Assembly: GCA_009617715.1 (NCBI GenBank)
Contig: VTFK01000275.1
Span: 558,001 to 622,000 of the forward strand
From: Plectrocnemia conspersa
Taxonomy: Eukaryota > Arthropoda > Insecta > Trichoptera > Polycentropodidae
Length of the DNA: 64,000 nucleotides
Direction of reading: 5' to 3'
In this document: positions 1 through 13,140 of the stretch, piece after piece
Numbering within the stretch: position 1 is the first letter of the stretch
Layout: each line of letters opens with the position of its first letter
The notes under the pieces: generated by a model
What the model saw: the letters and a program-made list of their open reading frames with translations, nothing else
What the model was told of the DNA's origin: nothing
Database searches by the model: none
Translations under genes and position numbers: made by a program

Positions 1-1074
1 ACCACACTTATTACAGGTGTCTTTTTTACAGCCGAAACTTGTAAAAACGACTGGGGTGTGATGGTTGCTGCTGGAATGAGCCGTCTCATAGTCAGCAAAC
101 TCTTCCGTATAAATAATTCATACAAAAGTGTATTTATTCGTAGATTCAGCGGAACGTTGAGAAAACTTTTGACTATGTACACAAGAGACGCGTGACCCTT
201 TTTATTTTTATTTTTGAATTTCACGACAAGTCGATAATATACAATGAATAACATATAAAATTATATTTCTTATAGAAAATAAACATTACTAATCAATGTA
301 CTAAATAAATCATTAGTTTTATTTTTTAATCTGATCAACAACGTTATTTTAAATATTTATAATTCTATAAAAAAAAAATTAGAATAAATACTATAAGCAA
401 ATCAATGCTATGATTTAAATATTGATAAATACATAACATATTCACAACATACCAATATTATATATCAATGTATTGTGAAAATCAGCTTATGTCATTAAAA
501 TAATTAAGGATACTATTTTATTACTTAATAATTAAGATAATTATACGAGAAATATCCACGTAACGTTCATACAAAGTACAACAGTGTAAAACGTGCTTAA
601 AAGCTTACCTGGCTGCGAGTGTTTGTGGAAATTCCTCTTGGCGCGCTTTTGCACTGGAATATTTTATTGGCAAATGAAAACGTGTTGCGTATTCACGTTG
701 TTTATAATGTGATTATTATTTGTTTGTATTATGTTAAAAAAAACCCTCAAGATCGAATTGAGAATGAAAACACGACGCTGTCGCGTGCGTACGTATAACA
801 ACAACAACAACAACAGGTCGAGAGCTTATCTACATGTTGATCGAAAGCTCACCGACGCCGAAAGCCCTGCGTATAATATTATGCGCTTATTGAATGTTGC
901 TCAGAAAGTTTGTCAATCCGTTACATATATCGCATATAACCTCGCTAGAGTCAATGGCTCATGATTTGTGCATATCAGGGATTGCGCAACACGCGATCGC
1001 GGCCAAAATCAACGCGGCATGTTTTACGGGCTGAAAGTTGTTGGTGCTGAAAGTTTTGCGTGTGGGCTGTAAAA

Positions 1075-1294
1075 GCTCTCCTCGTCCGTAACGTGTGAGT
1101 CGCTTTACGGAACTGACTCTCTCCAGGCTGTGTACGCGAGGGCGGCTCTACCCCAAAGGAGGCGGAGTGAGGAGAGGGACGGCACAGACGGGAGGACCTA
1201 TACCAACCTTGAAAGCCTAGACCTTCGGGCCGAGACCAATCTTGAATATTTTGCCGGCTAAAAGGTTCCGTAGAGAAAAGTAACTGTGTTACAG
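1075..1294 (+). other. GC-rich patch ending at a donor-like site
   Basis: This is a GC-rich, high-complexity patch in AT-rich DNA. It ends in ACAG followed by GTAAGC at 1295, a good match to an insect 5' splice site. It has no usable reading frame. It could be a non-coding first exon or a promoter-proximal element of a gene continuing downstream, but no matching acceptor exon was found. Equally it may be a regulatory patch with a chance donor. This is inference from composition and one splice motif only. Confidence 0.2.
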
Positions 1295-3705
1295 GTAAGC
1301 CTGTTCAGTTCCTACGGTCTTTAACCAATTAGAATTAAATTACAAAAACACCTCTTTAGAATTTAAATCATTTGAGTTTTTTCAATTAAAACTATATAAC
1401 AATGGTTCTTATTACTTAAAACTCTTGTTTACAAAAATTTTGAAATAATATCGAAAACTCAAATTGCGTTCGGTGCTGAAAAAGAAAGCAGACACAAAAC
1501 TCGAGTTGAAATACAAAAAAATCGTTTTTAAATTTGAAAGCCTAATAATAGACGTGAATGGTATTATAAATTAATAGCAATAATATATAGTTTGTAATAA
1601 TTATCTGGATTTTAAACTATCTAAAATAGATTTTATACTGCTTAATTAATAAATGTTTAAATTACATCGAATAATCGCAAGCTTTACACGTATTCAACAT
1701 TAAATCTTCGAGATTAACATATCAAATAAAGGTTTCTTATAAATTTCCGACCTAATATTTTAAACGATAATTAACAAAAGTATTTCTTGCAAAGTAATAG
1801 TAATGTTTTGATAACTAGTTAGAAACTTATCGAACATAATATGAGCTTCTGCATATCAAAGTTCAACACTTAAAGAGCCTTGTCAAGTAAACGTTATCGT
1901 TCAAACTTAACAAACTTTATACTGTATAGATGCTTTGATTACTCTTTAGATACAATGTTATTATAAAAATTAGCAATGTATGATTACTTAATTATAGAAT
2001 AAAGCGGAAGTACGTTGAATAAAACGGTATATTAAAATGCTTGTTAATAAAAAAATTTTATAAATCAAATTTAATAATCAACACAATATATTCTTTTAGA
2101 GCATTAGCTCTCAAATATAAAACAGTAGGTTAAATATATTTGCTTTTACATATTAGAAAAAAATGTGAATCAAATTACTAAAATGTAAATTATAATCATA
2201 AACTTTCTGAAAAATTTTCTTTGTGAATGTTTCGGATAATTTAACCACCGTGTAATTAAAACCCATATTTTCCAAAAAGTCGTTACTTAAGTTATAAGTT
2301 TTCTATAGAATAAAAAATAAAAGCTCAAACATAAACCTTATTTTAAGTTAATATTTCCTAACTTATGTAAGATTGAAACAATAAAAAAGGCATATTTTTT
2401 ATTGTCAATAAAAACTTTATATATATTTTATATATATGTACCTTGTGAATGTAAATTAACTGATTAAATTTTGATTTTGTAAAAATAAAGTTCCTTCCGC
2501 CGATTATATTCAATGAACAACGTTTTTTTCCCAGATTTTTTAGCTCTACAGCCCAAGATGAGGCTGCGCCAATTTCATAATTTAGTTATATAACTTAAAA
2601 TTTAGACTATCTTTTACCTAATTTTAAAATAATACAACGATATAAATAACACAAAAATAAAAAATAAAAATATTTTAAATTAACTCGCATATAGGATTTG
2701 GTATATTTTATTCTATAAAAGTTAGATATTATGATTTCATATATATTAAAAAATAAGTTCATTACTTTTTATTTTTTTTAACGTTTTTATATATTTTATT
2801 AAGTTTAAAAAAAAATCTAAATGTTTTGCTACAGTATCAGCTTTTAAATATAAAAAATCTTATATAAAACTAAAAACTAAAATTGTTTTCAAATATTTGA
2901 AAAATTCTAATATCTGCTACATTATTATCTTAAATTGTCTAAGTTATTATTGTATTAAAGATTATAGAATAAATAATAAAATAAAACTAGTACTGAAAAC
3001 GAGAAAAATTCAAATCTTTATGAAATGTATGAATCATAATTATTTATTTCATCAAGAAAATATTATTTTATGTTACACTCCTTGAACCTAAATAAACTTC
3101 AGGATCAAAATTGTTTGACTAGATAACATATAATCAATCCAATCAAAAGAAATCGAAACATCCGTGGTTGATAGCACATCAATTAACAAAGTTTTTCCAC
3201 CCGAAATTCTGTATATTATTGCAAAATTAAAAAGTAAAATCGTTACGGTATATATAGATAAATTAGCATCCATTAACTTACAAACATTTTTACCGGGTGT
3301 TTGTTATTTTAATATTTTATCACTATTTGAAAAACCGAAATGATTCACAGAAAAAAAAGCTACGATTCGGATTAATTATCGCCGTATTAGTTTATTTCCC
3401 TAATAAGGTAAAATAATTGAAAAAAAAAATATTATTGCGCTTACAATAATCTCTGAGAAATATAATCATGAACGAATTAATATGTATTTTTCATTCCTAA
3501 TATTTTGTGTAAATTGAAAACGGTTTCAATGATTACAAACCTGTTATTTATAATTTATTGATATGTATGTTTAAATGCTTCTATATACGATTTCTAAGCA
3601 AATTATAAAAAAAATATCCGTTTATAATTAAATATAATTTGCACTCACCAAATTTTTCGGCGTCCTATCTCTGCTTACAACTAACACGGACACATTTATT
3701 TTCAC

Positions 3706-3753
3706 CATTACACTTATAAACCTCACTATCATTACACTTATAAACCTCACTTT
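3706..3753. repeat. 24-bp tandem duplication (2 copies)
   Basis: Two adjacent, nearly identical 24-bp units (3706-3729 and 3730-3753) begin CATTACACTTATAAACC. This is a minor local duplication with no coding content. Confidence 0.8.
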
Positions 3754-5811
3754 AATTACACTAAAGTAATGATACCACATATGTAACGGATTGACATAAC
3801 CACACTATATTTTTATTATTTACACTTTTTTATTCATTATAATATTTTTGATACGTATTATTTAAAAACATACGTGAATATGAAGAGGAATTTCACAACA
3901 TCTGCACATGTATGCTGTACCTCTCCTTATTCCACGTTCAGACAACTTTTTATTCTCACATATTTTATCTCACTTTTAATTTTTATTGGCTAATAATTTT
4001 TGAGCTTATCCGAAAGCCTTTCTGATGGACCGACAGCACGGGCACGGCAAGATGTGTTAGAAACCGGTGAAGTATCTTCAGAATCGATAGATTTCACTGA
4101 ATTTTGCAACAGAAAATCTTTAAATTTAATTTTGCTGTTACGATTAAAATTTTGCTAGACACCGAACGAATAAAAAAATGCGCACTGAAATAAATGAAAA
4201 AAACAATTGAATATTTTTTTTTGTTTATTCCATTGTTTTTCGAAATATTATGCAACTAGGCAAATTCATATATTTATTATACTTACATATTGCAAAGCTG
4301 GTTGCTCTGTTTATTTTTTCCGAATTTATCATCTGGCTGTATCTTTTCTGGCATGTTTTCATCTGTAGGTACTTTAATTTTATATTTTTAAGGGATTCTG
4401 GCAGACCAGGATAATTCCACAAAATTCTGTGTTCAGTGAAAATAAATCTTTTATAAGTAAAACGCTATTATAAGGTGTACAATTTAAAGTTACAAATATA
4501 ACCGGTATCTGAATCGCTAATTATAAATATTCTTAAGCTTTATAATTTTAATATTAAACTAATGTTTATTTTTATTTTTTGTTTTTATTGCTATAAGTCA
4601 TACTTTATTTTTTAAATATTTTTTTATAAACTATAAAATAGTTTTAAATCAGCATATCGTACTTATTTCTAATATTGTAATAAATGTTTCTGGGATATAC
4701 TATGTATGTATTATATAAATAAAAAAGTAGTTGTGATTATAAAAATTTATTGGATAAATTTAACATATTTATCTACTCCATATTATTTTTTTAACAAACA
4801 TATTTTTCGCGCACATTTTAATACACTGTAGTATTGTAAGATAGTAATTTAGGAATATTTCTACTTTTATGTTACGACATATCACTATTTGTAAAATGAC
4901 CTAGTTTATTACTTATTTTTTGGAGCTAGAAATTAGACAATAAAAAATTATTAAACTTATATTTTTATAACGTAGTAGTATTTTTTTCGATTATAAAAAA
5001 AATCCTTAATACCATTTACCGAATAAAAAAGTTATACTACTGAGAAAAATGAAGAAATAAGCCACAAAACTAAAATATATGTAAACGGTCCTATACTTTT
5101 TTTATCTACGTATACATATATGAAATAATGGTGTAGATATAGATATACCAGAAATCTTAGAAATAACTTTTATTGCCAGACGCCCATATTGGTGTACTCC
5201 AAGTATACTTCTTTTTCAAGAATAACGGCTGTCTATTATATTATGAAGCTATTTTCAAATCACTTGAATGTATGAAAACTAATTTTCAGAACGATATAAA
5301 ACCTCTACTTGAGTACCACAATGATCGAACTTGCGTCCATTGCTGTTTCTCTTGTACATTAATACCACAGAAACAGTACTAAATCTTAAGACTTAAAAAA
5401 GTTGATTTCGGATTTTCTCAAACTGCAGTAGAATCTTAAATCTTAATGAAAGTGGGTTTTCATTAACCGATTGCCTTTTATTGTCATGAAATGTCACACA
5501 ATTTTATTTTCAATGTCCTCGATGCTGGAAGAATACTCCTACCATATAGGGCACTATATTCTATACAGGCTTTAGTGTGACTTTCATCGTAAGGATCTTA
5601 GTGTGACTATCGAAAACCACTGGAAATTCAGCCTGCACATTGCCAAGACTGACAGCAGATCGATAAAGATTTGCTCTTGTGAAATTCGCCGTACATTATA
5701 TTTCATTATTGCCATAATTCTCCATAATATGGATTATATGTGTAATGCAATTAATTACAGCTTGAAAAAGTACAGCGTAAATTCCATAAGTATTTATACT
5801 TGTACGGGTAG

Positions 5812-6124
5812 CTTCATTCCATAATTTTGCTACTTATGTATCTGATTTTTTTAATTTTGCGCAGAATTTCAAAGATTTTTTAAATAAATATAATTATTAT
5901 AGACATTATTAAATGTGTTCCTACTATTTTTGTTTCCAAAAGCAATAAAATATTTGTATTTATTATAAGAAAAGAGCATTATTATATAATAAAAATAAAA
6001 TGGTGAATATTTCTTTAGAAGCGCAGGGTAACACCCCCACGGTGTATAGCTGAGAGGCAAATAGTAGTGGATTCTAACTAGAATGTAACGGTAAACCGTC
6101 GAGCTCGATAGGGAATCTTATGAT
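5812..6124. repeat. 313-bp direct repeat, copy 1
   Basis: This copy is about 94% identical, by eye, to 6289-6601, in the same orientation with 164 bp between them. Both contain the block GCGCAGGGTAACACC and then TAGCTGAGAGG (here near 6047), which fits the RNA polymerase III A-box consensus TRGYNNARNNG. A weak B-box-like GTCGAGCTC follows about 50 bp later. A tRNA-derived SINE origin is possible but not shown, because the B box is poor and no poly(A) tail or target duplication was found. Confidence 0.75.
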
Positions 6125-6137
6125 TTATAAGATTCCC
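6111..6137. repeat. Hairpin at the end of repeat copy 1
   Basis: The arms GGGAATCTTA and TAAGATTCCC pair perfectly around a 7-nt spacer. A wider imperfect pairing (TGTAACGGT upstream, ACCGTTACA downstream) extends it. The second repeat copy at 6601 stops inside this structure, so the palindrome may mark a breakpoint of the duplication. Confidence 0.7.
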
Positions 6138-6288
6138 ATGTCATCTGGACGAAGTACCGTTACACGAAAGATCATGCTTTATCTCTTTCTTCGTTGCATG
6201 CGACACCACTCCCACTATTATTTCTAGGGGATCGGCGTCAGTTCTGGATTGTTAAATGAATAAATTTGATTAACCTACAATACCACAA

Positions 6289-6601
6289 CTTCATTCCATA
6301 ATTTTACTACTTATGTATCTGATTTTTTTTAATTTCGTGCAGAATTTTAACGATATTTAAAAAAAATTAATTATTATAGTCATTATTAAATGTATTCCTA
6401 CTATTTTTGTTTCCAAAAGCAATAAAATATTTATATTTATTATAAGAAAAGAGCATTATTATATAATAAAAATCAAATGGTAAATATTTCTTTAGAAGCG
6501 CAGGGTAACACCCCCACGGTGTATGGCTGAGAGGCAAATAGTAGTGGATTCTAATTATAATGTAACGGTAAACCGTCGAGCTCGATAGGGAATCTTATGA
6601 T
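6289..6601. repeat. 313-bp direct repeat, copy 2
   Basis: This is the second copy of the repeat at 5812-6124, in the same orientation. It carries the variant TGGCTGAGAGG at the A-box-like position. It ends abruptly after GGGAATCTTATGAT, where copy 1 continues into the second arm of the hairpin. Confidence 0.75.
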
Positions 6602-8070
6602 GCGGTAATACAGGTACTATCCATTCTCGTTTCCCAGTGCTTTTATTTTGGGAGCGCTGAGACACGTTTCATTGTACGAATTTAGTTGTATTATTAGATA
6701 ATTATTTTTATTAATAAAAAATGATTAAAAAAGTATTATTATTCTTATATATAATTATAGTGCCTTTGTAGCAAAAAATTGTTAATACATAATAAACTGT
6801 GTCACAAACACATACTGGAGTTTTTAAAACAAAATGAGTTACTTAAGTAGTATGTTTACGATTAATATTTTAATGCTTCATTAATTTTTATTTCCATAAA
6901 TATCATTTTATTATTAATTTTTATAATATTAATAACATCTTCAATGTATAAAATATTTTAACAAAATATTTATTCGAGCTTTCTATAGCCATCTATGCAA
7001 CACCGTCGAAAGCTTTAACAAAAATATTTTCGGCGCAACATTTCTCACAATATGCATAGTATAAAACAATATAAACATTTTTTATTTCAAGGTTTAAAAA
7101 ATCCACAACAGCTACGATATTCAAACACAAACCATATATTTTATTGTCACACTGTAACGAGCTTTTGACGCAATTCAATTTGTACAGAGCGGCCGACAAA
7201 CAAAACGTCACAACGGCATACTTGCACACGTCGAATATGCAATTAATCAATATTTACACATACCAAATGCACATTGAACAATTAACGGAGACACATGGAC
7301 AAATTATAAAATAGGGCTCATCCATCAATATGTACTCAGTTAATTGCAAACGTATAAACAATAACCAGGCGGTAGCGAGTTGATTTTGCGCGACTATAGT
7401 ATATATATTTATAATATGTATGTAGCAAACGACCGCCGGCTAATGCAATTAAGTGCATTATCAAATAAACGATACAATATACAAATATGGCAAATTAAAT
7501 GATTGGCTCAAATGCTGATTGGTATGACGCGATGCGCCAGACTGTTTTAATTTAAACAGTATTATGTGAATTTATTATAATTGAGAAAATTTAATATCGA
7601 GCATTTAAATAAGGAGTGAGATTATTTGTATTCATATAAATATTTTTATAATACATTTATATCGCTGTGAAGTAAATTGCTGTAATAAAAGTTCAGGGAC
7701 GTGCCAAAGGCAATTTCTGTATGTCGGAAGATCTAATTTGCAGCGTATATATGCAAAATGTCGAATTTCAGAGATGTGCCTATATTTTTTTAAATATATG
7801 CTTTGTAAATTATTTCTTAGAGATTATTATGTCAATAAATACATAAAAAAAACTAAAGCAAAGGATACTTAAGTCTAGACTCCGATGAGGAGAAGACAGT
7901 CACCTGGGAGACTCCGTCAGACACTCAAAGAGACTAGCAGATGTCTGCCCACCCGCAAAAAATATATTGTCATGAACGCTCGCACCAGAAAGAGATCAAC
8001 CCCACCATTTGAGCACCTCAACAGTAAAGAATCAACCTTCACAAAATCGCCGCTGATACATTTTAAGTAT
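6602..8070. other. Non-coding stretch
   Basis: No gene is recognisable. The reverse-strand frame 6993-7250 and the forward frame beginning at 7885 have no motif that I know. From about 7880 the composition becomes more balanced and leads into the tandem repeat that hosts the hAT insertion. Confidence 0.5.
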
Positions 8071-8191
8071 CTTCCACCGACATCATCCCTCCGCCAGCTT
8101 CTCTACCACTGTTCGAAAAAAACATCTTGCCTATCATTGTCTGTCGCAATATGTAAAATGATCTAATTAATTTCTCACTAGTTTCCACCTG
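8071..8191. repeat. Tandem repeat copy 1, with empty hAT target site
   Basis: A ~120-bp unit begins CTTCCACCGACATCATCC and ends in ACTAGTTTCCACCTG. It is repeated at 8240-8357. In this copy the sequence GTTTCCAC (8181-8188) is followed directly by CTG. In the second copy the same point is split by the hAT element, so this copy is a paralogous pre-insertion site. Confidence 0.85.
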
Positions 8192-8239
8192 CACCGTAGC
8201 AGAGATGGATCAATTTCCACTATACTGTCGCTGCCACGC

Positions 8240-8357
8240 CTTCCACCGACAGCATCCCTGCGCCAGCTTCTCGACCACAGTTCGGAGAAAACATCTCGCA
8301 ATTCATAGTCTATCGCAATATGTAATATAATATAATAAAATTCTCACTAGTTTCCAC
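8240..8357. repeat. Tandem repeat copy 2, interrupted by the hAT element
   Basis: This is the second copy of the unit at 8071-8191. It runs up to GTTTCCAC (8350-8357) and then resumes as CTG at 11232, after the inserted element and its duplicated target. Confidence 0.85.
8350..8357 (+). repeat. Left 8-bp target site duplication (GTTTCCAC)
   Basis: It is identical to 11224-11231 on the far side of the element. An 8-bp duplication is the hallmark of hAT insertion. Confidence 0.93.
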
Positions 8358-11223
8358 CAGTGGCGTACGGTGGGTGTTAATATTGGGTGTGCTATAAAAA
8401 ATTAAAAAAACGTACATTTTTTCATTTTTATTAGCCGAGGTTTTGGCATGCCTAAACTGCCTTACAGCTTTTTCCCATATATAAATAAATAAATAAACAT
8501 CAAACCTAATCTAAAATATTATTATATAAAAATATCAAATTTCCAATAAACATAAAATTATAATTATTTATATATAAAATCTAATCTTCTTTCTTTAATC
8601 ACAAATTTTTCTATCACGCTGTCATAAAAAGTTCTCTTCTTTTTAATGTCCACAAGGATCCCTTTTTCTATTGAAATCACGCTAAGGCCACATAGCCTTT
8701 CTTGGCCTTGGGTACTTCGATAACAATTATTAATATGTTTCAGAGCAGAAAATGAACGTTCTGCTGAAGCAGTACTGCTTGGAAGAGTTAATATTAGTTT
8801 GCCTAATTTATCTATTTCCTGAAAACCTGACTCAAGATTATTTGTGTTCATAAATTGTACAAGCTCATGAACAGATTTCTCTGCAAATTCAGGCAAATGA
8901 TAAACAACAGCAAGCTCATTTTTTAAACTTATATAATCAAATAATGTTCCATAGAATTGTTGCAGTTTGGTAAGTAATTCATTTGGAAATTTTTCTTTAT
9001 ATTGCTCATATTATTCTTTCTCCAGAAGGTGAAAATATTCCAATTTGGACATTGAAGAAAAACGGTATTCAATTTGCTTACATATATTATCAACTATTGT
9101 ATTAAATAGTTGGCTAAACGCGTGCTTTTCTTCAACAAGCAAATCATTACTCAGTCTTGGATAATTTTCTTCCGTTACATAAGAATCCCATAATGTTTCA
9201 TAATTATTTTCCTGTTCATGTCTGAGTTGTTGCAAAATTTCGGTAACTTTCTTACAGCAATATAATATGTCAAAAGATTTGGATTGTAAAATGTTGTATA
9301 ACACATCAGTTTTTTTTCCAAAAAAGGTTTGAAAATATGTGGAGAAGTTTTTCTTGTTTCAAAATCTTCCAAAAGCTAAGAAAATCTCGTGCTTTTATTA
9401 GTGTCGGGGTCCCATAGTTCACAATTTTTCACGACGTCTCGAAAAAAAGTCCGTAAATTCATTTCTGTATTTTTTTTTGCACTGTGTTACTTAACCGTGA
9501 TGTGTAATTCCATCTTGTAGGTGTAACAGAAGGAAGTCTTCTACCTACAAACTCTTGTAAAGCATTTATTCGTTTGGAAGATTTCGAAAAGAATGCAGAC
9601 AATCCATTTAAAGTTTGAAAGAATGATTTGCACACTTTTATATTGGAAAGACCTTGTTGTAATGTTAAATTCAACATATGAGCATAGCAGTGTGTAAAAA
9701 TGGCCAATGGATAAACTTCGAGTACTTTGGCTTGCAAACCATTAATATGCCCACTCATTACACTCGCCCCATCATAAGTCTGTCCAACTAATTTTTCTTG
9801 AATTTGAAATTCTTCAATTATATTTACAACGTGGCAAAATAAGCCATCGGCTGTTTTATCAGAGCTAACGTCTGTAAAGCCAATAAACCGCTCGTAAACT
9901 TTACCTTCATAAACAAAACGCAAAACTGTCGAGAGCTGTGAGTTCGTCATTATATCTGAAGTTTCGTCAAGAATAATAGCGACAAAATTTGCTGAATTTA
10001 CTTCTTCCTTAATATGATCTTTAATAACATCACCAATTGCTTCAATTATGTCATTCTGTATGGATGGGGAAGTACCACGAAACACCGTTGCAGTATTTAA
10101 ATGAGTATCCAAAACAGAATCGTATTCTCGAAGTGCATTTAAAAAAATTCAAGGTAATTTCCTTTGTTTAGTGAATTACAGGACTCATCGTGGCCTCGAA
10201 AAGGTTGTTCTTGTTTTCCTAGATATACTACTGCGTCAATCATTCGTTTTAATATTTCTCTATTTTTATTAACTTGTTCATTATGTTGACTTATATTAGC
10301 TTTATGTTGAGCGTCAATCATGACTTCAATTCGTTGTTTTCCAAACATTTTGAGAGAAAAAAATGATTGAACGTGTACTGCGCTTTTTTGTGTTTTTTCA
10401 GTGCCGTTATCAGATGACTAAGGTCAGCAAATCCACTTTTATTCCACACGCTTCTTTCTTTGGAAAACAATAAACATGGTCAACAGAACAATCTAGATCG
10501 AAGTTCGCAGCCTGTTAACCACTCAGTTCGTTCATATGATGAAAATGAAAAAATGTCTTGTATATTCACATTTATTGTCTTTATGCTTCATAAATAAATT
10601 GGGAAGAGGTGGACGTGGTTTGGCAATTTTATTATCTTCAATTTAATTTCATAACTTCTTTTTTTTGAAAATGGATTATTCAGAATATCTTCAACAGTAT
10701 TCTTCATCATTATTGGGGTAAATAAAAAAATATAATCTAGAATAGAAAATTAAATATTGATCATATGTAAATAAGATAATAAACTATTTTACGCCAAAAT
10801 ATAAAAAATGAGTGACCTGTTATTGTGATATAATGTAATAAAAAAAAGCAGCGACGGACGCAAAGTTTTTTTGAAGTACGCGCACCAAATTCGAGACCAA
10901 TTTTACTACTGAGCGCTGCCAGCCGACAGATCGACTTCAGCCGTTAAATCTCGGAACAATTTACTTTAGTCGGCCGCCGCACTCAAGGTCGGCGCGCCAC
11001 ATGAGTAATACATAGCGTGTCGGTCGCGCGGAAACTTTTAGAGCGAATGACAAATACCAATGCATACTATACACTGCATATTAAAATTTTAAAATTTTGC
11101 ATACTACTGTATGCAAAATGATGTCGCTTTATGCCCTAAATTTTCTAAATTTCTAAATTTATATTTTAGATGGTTTTGCGGGTGTGCGCCGCACACCTAG
11201 CACACCCTGAATATACGCCCCTG
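8358..11223 (-). mobile_element. hAT DNA transposon, full-length but decayed
   Basis: This is a 2,866-bp element. The left end reads CAGTGGCGTA and the right end, read inward on the other strand, CAGGGGCGTATA; both continue with GGGTGTGCTA a little further in. It is flanked by perfect 8-bp duplications GTTTCCAC. The single gene runs on the minus strand (8564-10710). The non-coding part 10711-11160 carries a GC-rich patch, likely the promoter side. The termini, the 8-bp duplication and the coded protein agree on the hAT superfamily. The gene is broken by several frameshifts and stops, so the copy cannot be autonomous. Confidence 0.95.
8564..10710 (-). pseudogene. hAT transposase pseudogene (TTF zinc finger / DUF4371 type, ZMYM1-like)
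   Basis: The product would be a roughly 700-residue cut-and-paste transposase of the family often annotated as zinc finger MYM-type 1-like. Reading starts at an ATG pair at 10710. A TTF-type finger region follows (SVWNKSGFADLSHLITALKK near 10400), then the RNase H-like core. The core contains LDETSD (first acidic residue near 9967), YDGASVMSG and the CxxH motif HCYAH. The hAT dimerisation domain comes last, with SAERSFSALKHI near 8760. Breaks seen: an in-frame TGA at 10480-10482; a frameshift in a T run near 10545; a shift in the A/T run near 10140; a shift in an A run near 9475; a TAG near 9378; and a shift in an A run near 9312. Most shifts lie in homopolymers, so some could be assembly errors, but the two stops are substitutions. 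Confidence 0.92.
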
Positions 11224-11231
11224 GTTTCCAC
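11224..11231 (+). repeat. Right 8-bp target site duplication (GTTTCCAC)
   Basis: It matches 8350-8357 exactly and joins the resumed tandem-repeat sequence CTG. Confidence 0.93.
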
Positions 11232-13140
11232 CTGTGTTTTACTGGTTGCTAAGTCACACCCTTTTTTATTTATAGGCGACACATTTATAAAAAAATATAT
11301 TTAATAAGAAAACAGTAGTCGGAGTCGATCGAAATTTTATGACTTCATTTCCGACTTCACAACCCTGATAATGTATTTTATAATAACTTAGATGATAAAT
11401 GCAGAATATTAAAAGCAGTGCAAATTATTTTAATTAAAATATTAAATTACGCTGGTGAAATATTTTTAATTTACAAAATTATCTAATTATACTGTTTTTA
11501 AAGATATACTATATTTATACATATGTATAAATAAATATGTAATTTATATATTTAGAAATAAATTAAAACACGTGCGTTCCTATTTTTATTTTTATTTCAC
11601 ATAACAAATGTAAATTATTATTAATGTATACAAAATTATACTATATTTACCGTATTATTATTTCACAAAATAATATTGTGGTCTATTATACCATGACGTC
11701 ATTCAAATATATTAAATATATGACTATAACAATTAAAAATCAAACGATTAAATTCAGCAATCACTTTACGATAAAACAATAACTTATTATAATTAAATGA
11801 ACCAATTAACGTATGTTCTCATAAAACCCTATCCAATTATTAACAAAATATTTATATAAATCTATACTGTTATCAAATACTTAGTAAGTTTATATGTATG
11901 TAACGATTTTTGTTACGAAGTATGTCGCCTATTACCTGCTGACAGGTGATGACACCATATATATTTGTTTATACTCTTCCTAATAACTTTACACTACTTT
12001 TAAAATACATCATAAAATACGAATTTATTTAATTGTGAACAATGTGGCATATTTTATCTTAATATTCTTTAAACCTCAAAGAGTAATACATTAAAAAGTC
12101 AATTTCATATTATATCTTAATAATAAATTCTCAACGCGTGTTTAATTTGTTTAAGTTCACATTTTATATTCTTAACGGCACATATTGTATTTTAATGCAA
12201 ATTTAAATACCATAAACTTACTTTTTAAATCGAGTAAATAAATCTGATCACGTATGAATCATTTGTCGCACATCAACCTGTGTAAATTTACATTTTGTTG
12301 CTGTGTGTCAAGCTTATTTTTGTATGTGTTTTATGACTATGCTCCTGTCCATACGTCATTGGCATCGTCCTCACCCCTCAGTCATGGCGCACCACCATAA
12401 ACAATATTTTAATTAGATTTTCCGACGATAAATTTTCGCCGAGGGGTGGTCTGGGCGCCGAGTGAGTCCGAGACAAATAAATAATTTTTAATAGACTTTC
12501 AAAAACGCGAAAACAATTCCGAGTATTCAAATGAATAAATGAAGGGCTTGCCGTTTAGATGAAAACCGTAACGATTTAAACTAAATAATATATATTTCAA
12601 TACAGGTATAATATAAAAATTCTAATGTAATATGCTATCAATATTTATTTTTTATATTTACGAATAGTAGGGCGTAAATATATATTATCAATAAGCCCTG
12701 CATAAATAAATAATATAAATAAAAGTCAAATCATTAAAACATATAAACACATTAGAAAAAGTGCAATATTATAAAGCAGATAAAATATAATAGATGACTC
12801 TGGGCTGTGATAATTCCTATCAATAGCATTAAAACATGCTCTTATATTCACTAGATACACGTTGACGTGACTAAGCAACTTTCATCAAAATAAGCTTAGG
12901 TAGTAATTATATTTATATAAATGTATCTATAAAACTCAATATATTTAATTACCTAAGTACCGAATTATATTAGGTTTTCTTTCATTACCTTTTACACAGG
13001 CTTTATTAGTAGGATATGTTAGAATAACCTATGCTAAAAAATAATGCTATCCATAATATACAATAGCAGTTTTTATTAAATATAAATAATTATATAATTA
13101 CTAAAATTGTTGCAAATAAAATCACAGTGTAAAATATTTG
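11232..13140. other. AT-rich non-coding stretch
   Basis: No gene or repeat family was recognised. A GC-richer patch lies near 12340-12470, with CATCGTCCTCACCCC and GAGGGGTGGTCTGG. Confidence 0.5.

Larger units (their letters stand above)
1..5811. other. AT-rich non-coding stretch
   Basis: I see no gene in this stretch. Short open frames (at 731-964, 2897-3085, 5173-5382) have no recognisable motif and AT-driven composition. It contains one GC-richer patch and one short tandem repeat, listed separately. The part 700-1260 is richer in CG dinucleotides and has higher complexity than the surroundings. Confidence 0.6.

Noticed and set aside
3706..3753. CRISPR-like repeat
   Set aside because: Only two units with no spacer between them, in eukaryotic-type DNA; it is a simple tandem duplication.
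6040..6110. A true tRNA gene at the A-box-like motif
   Set aside because: I could not fold a cloverleaf; the B box is poor and no anticodon arm is evident.
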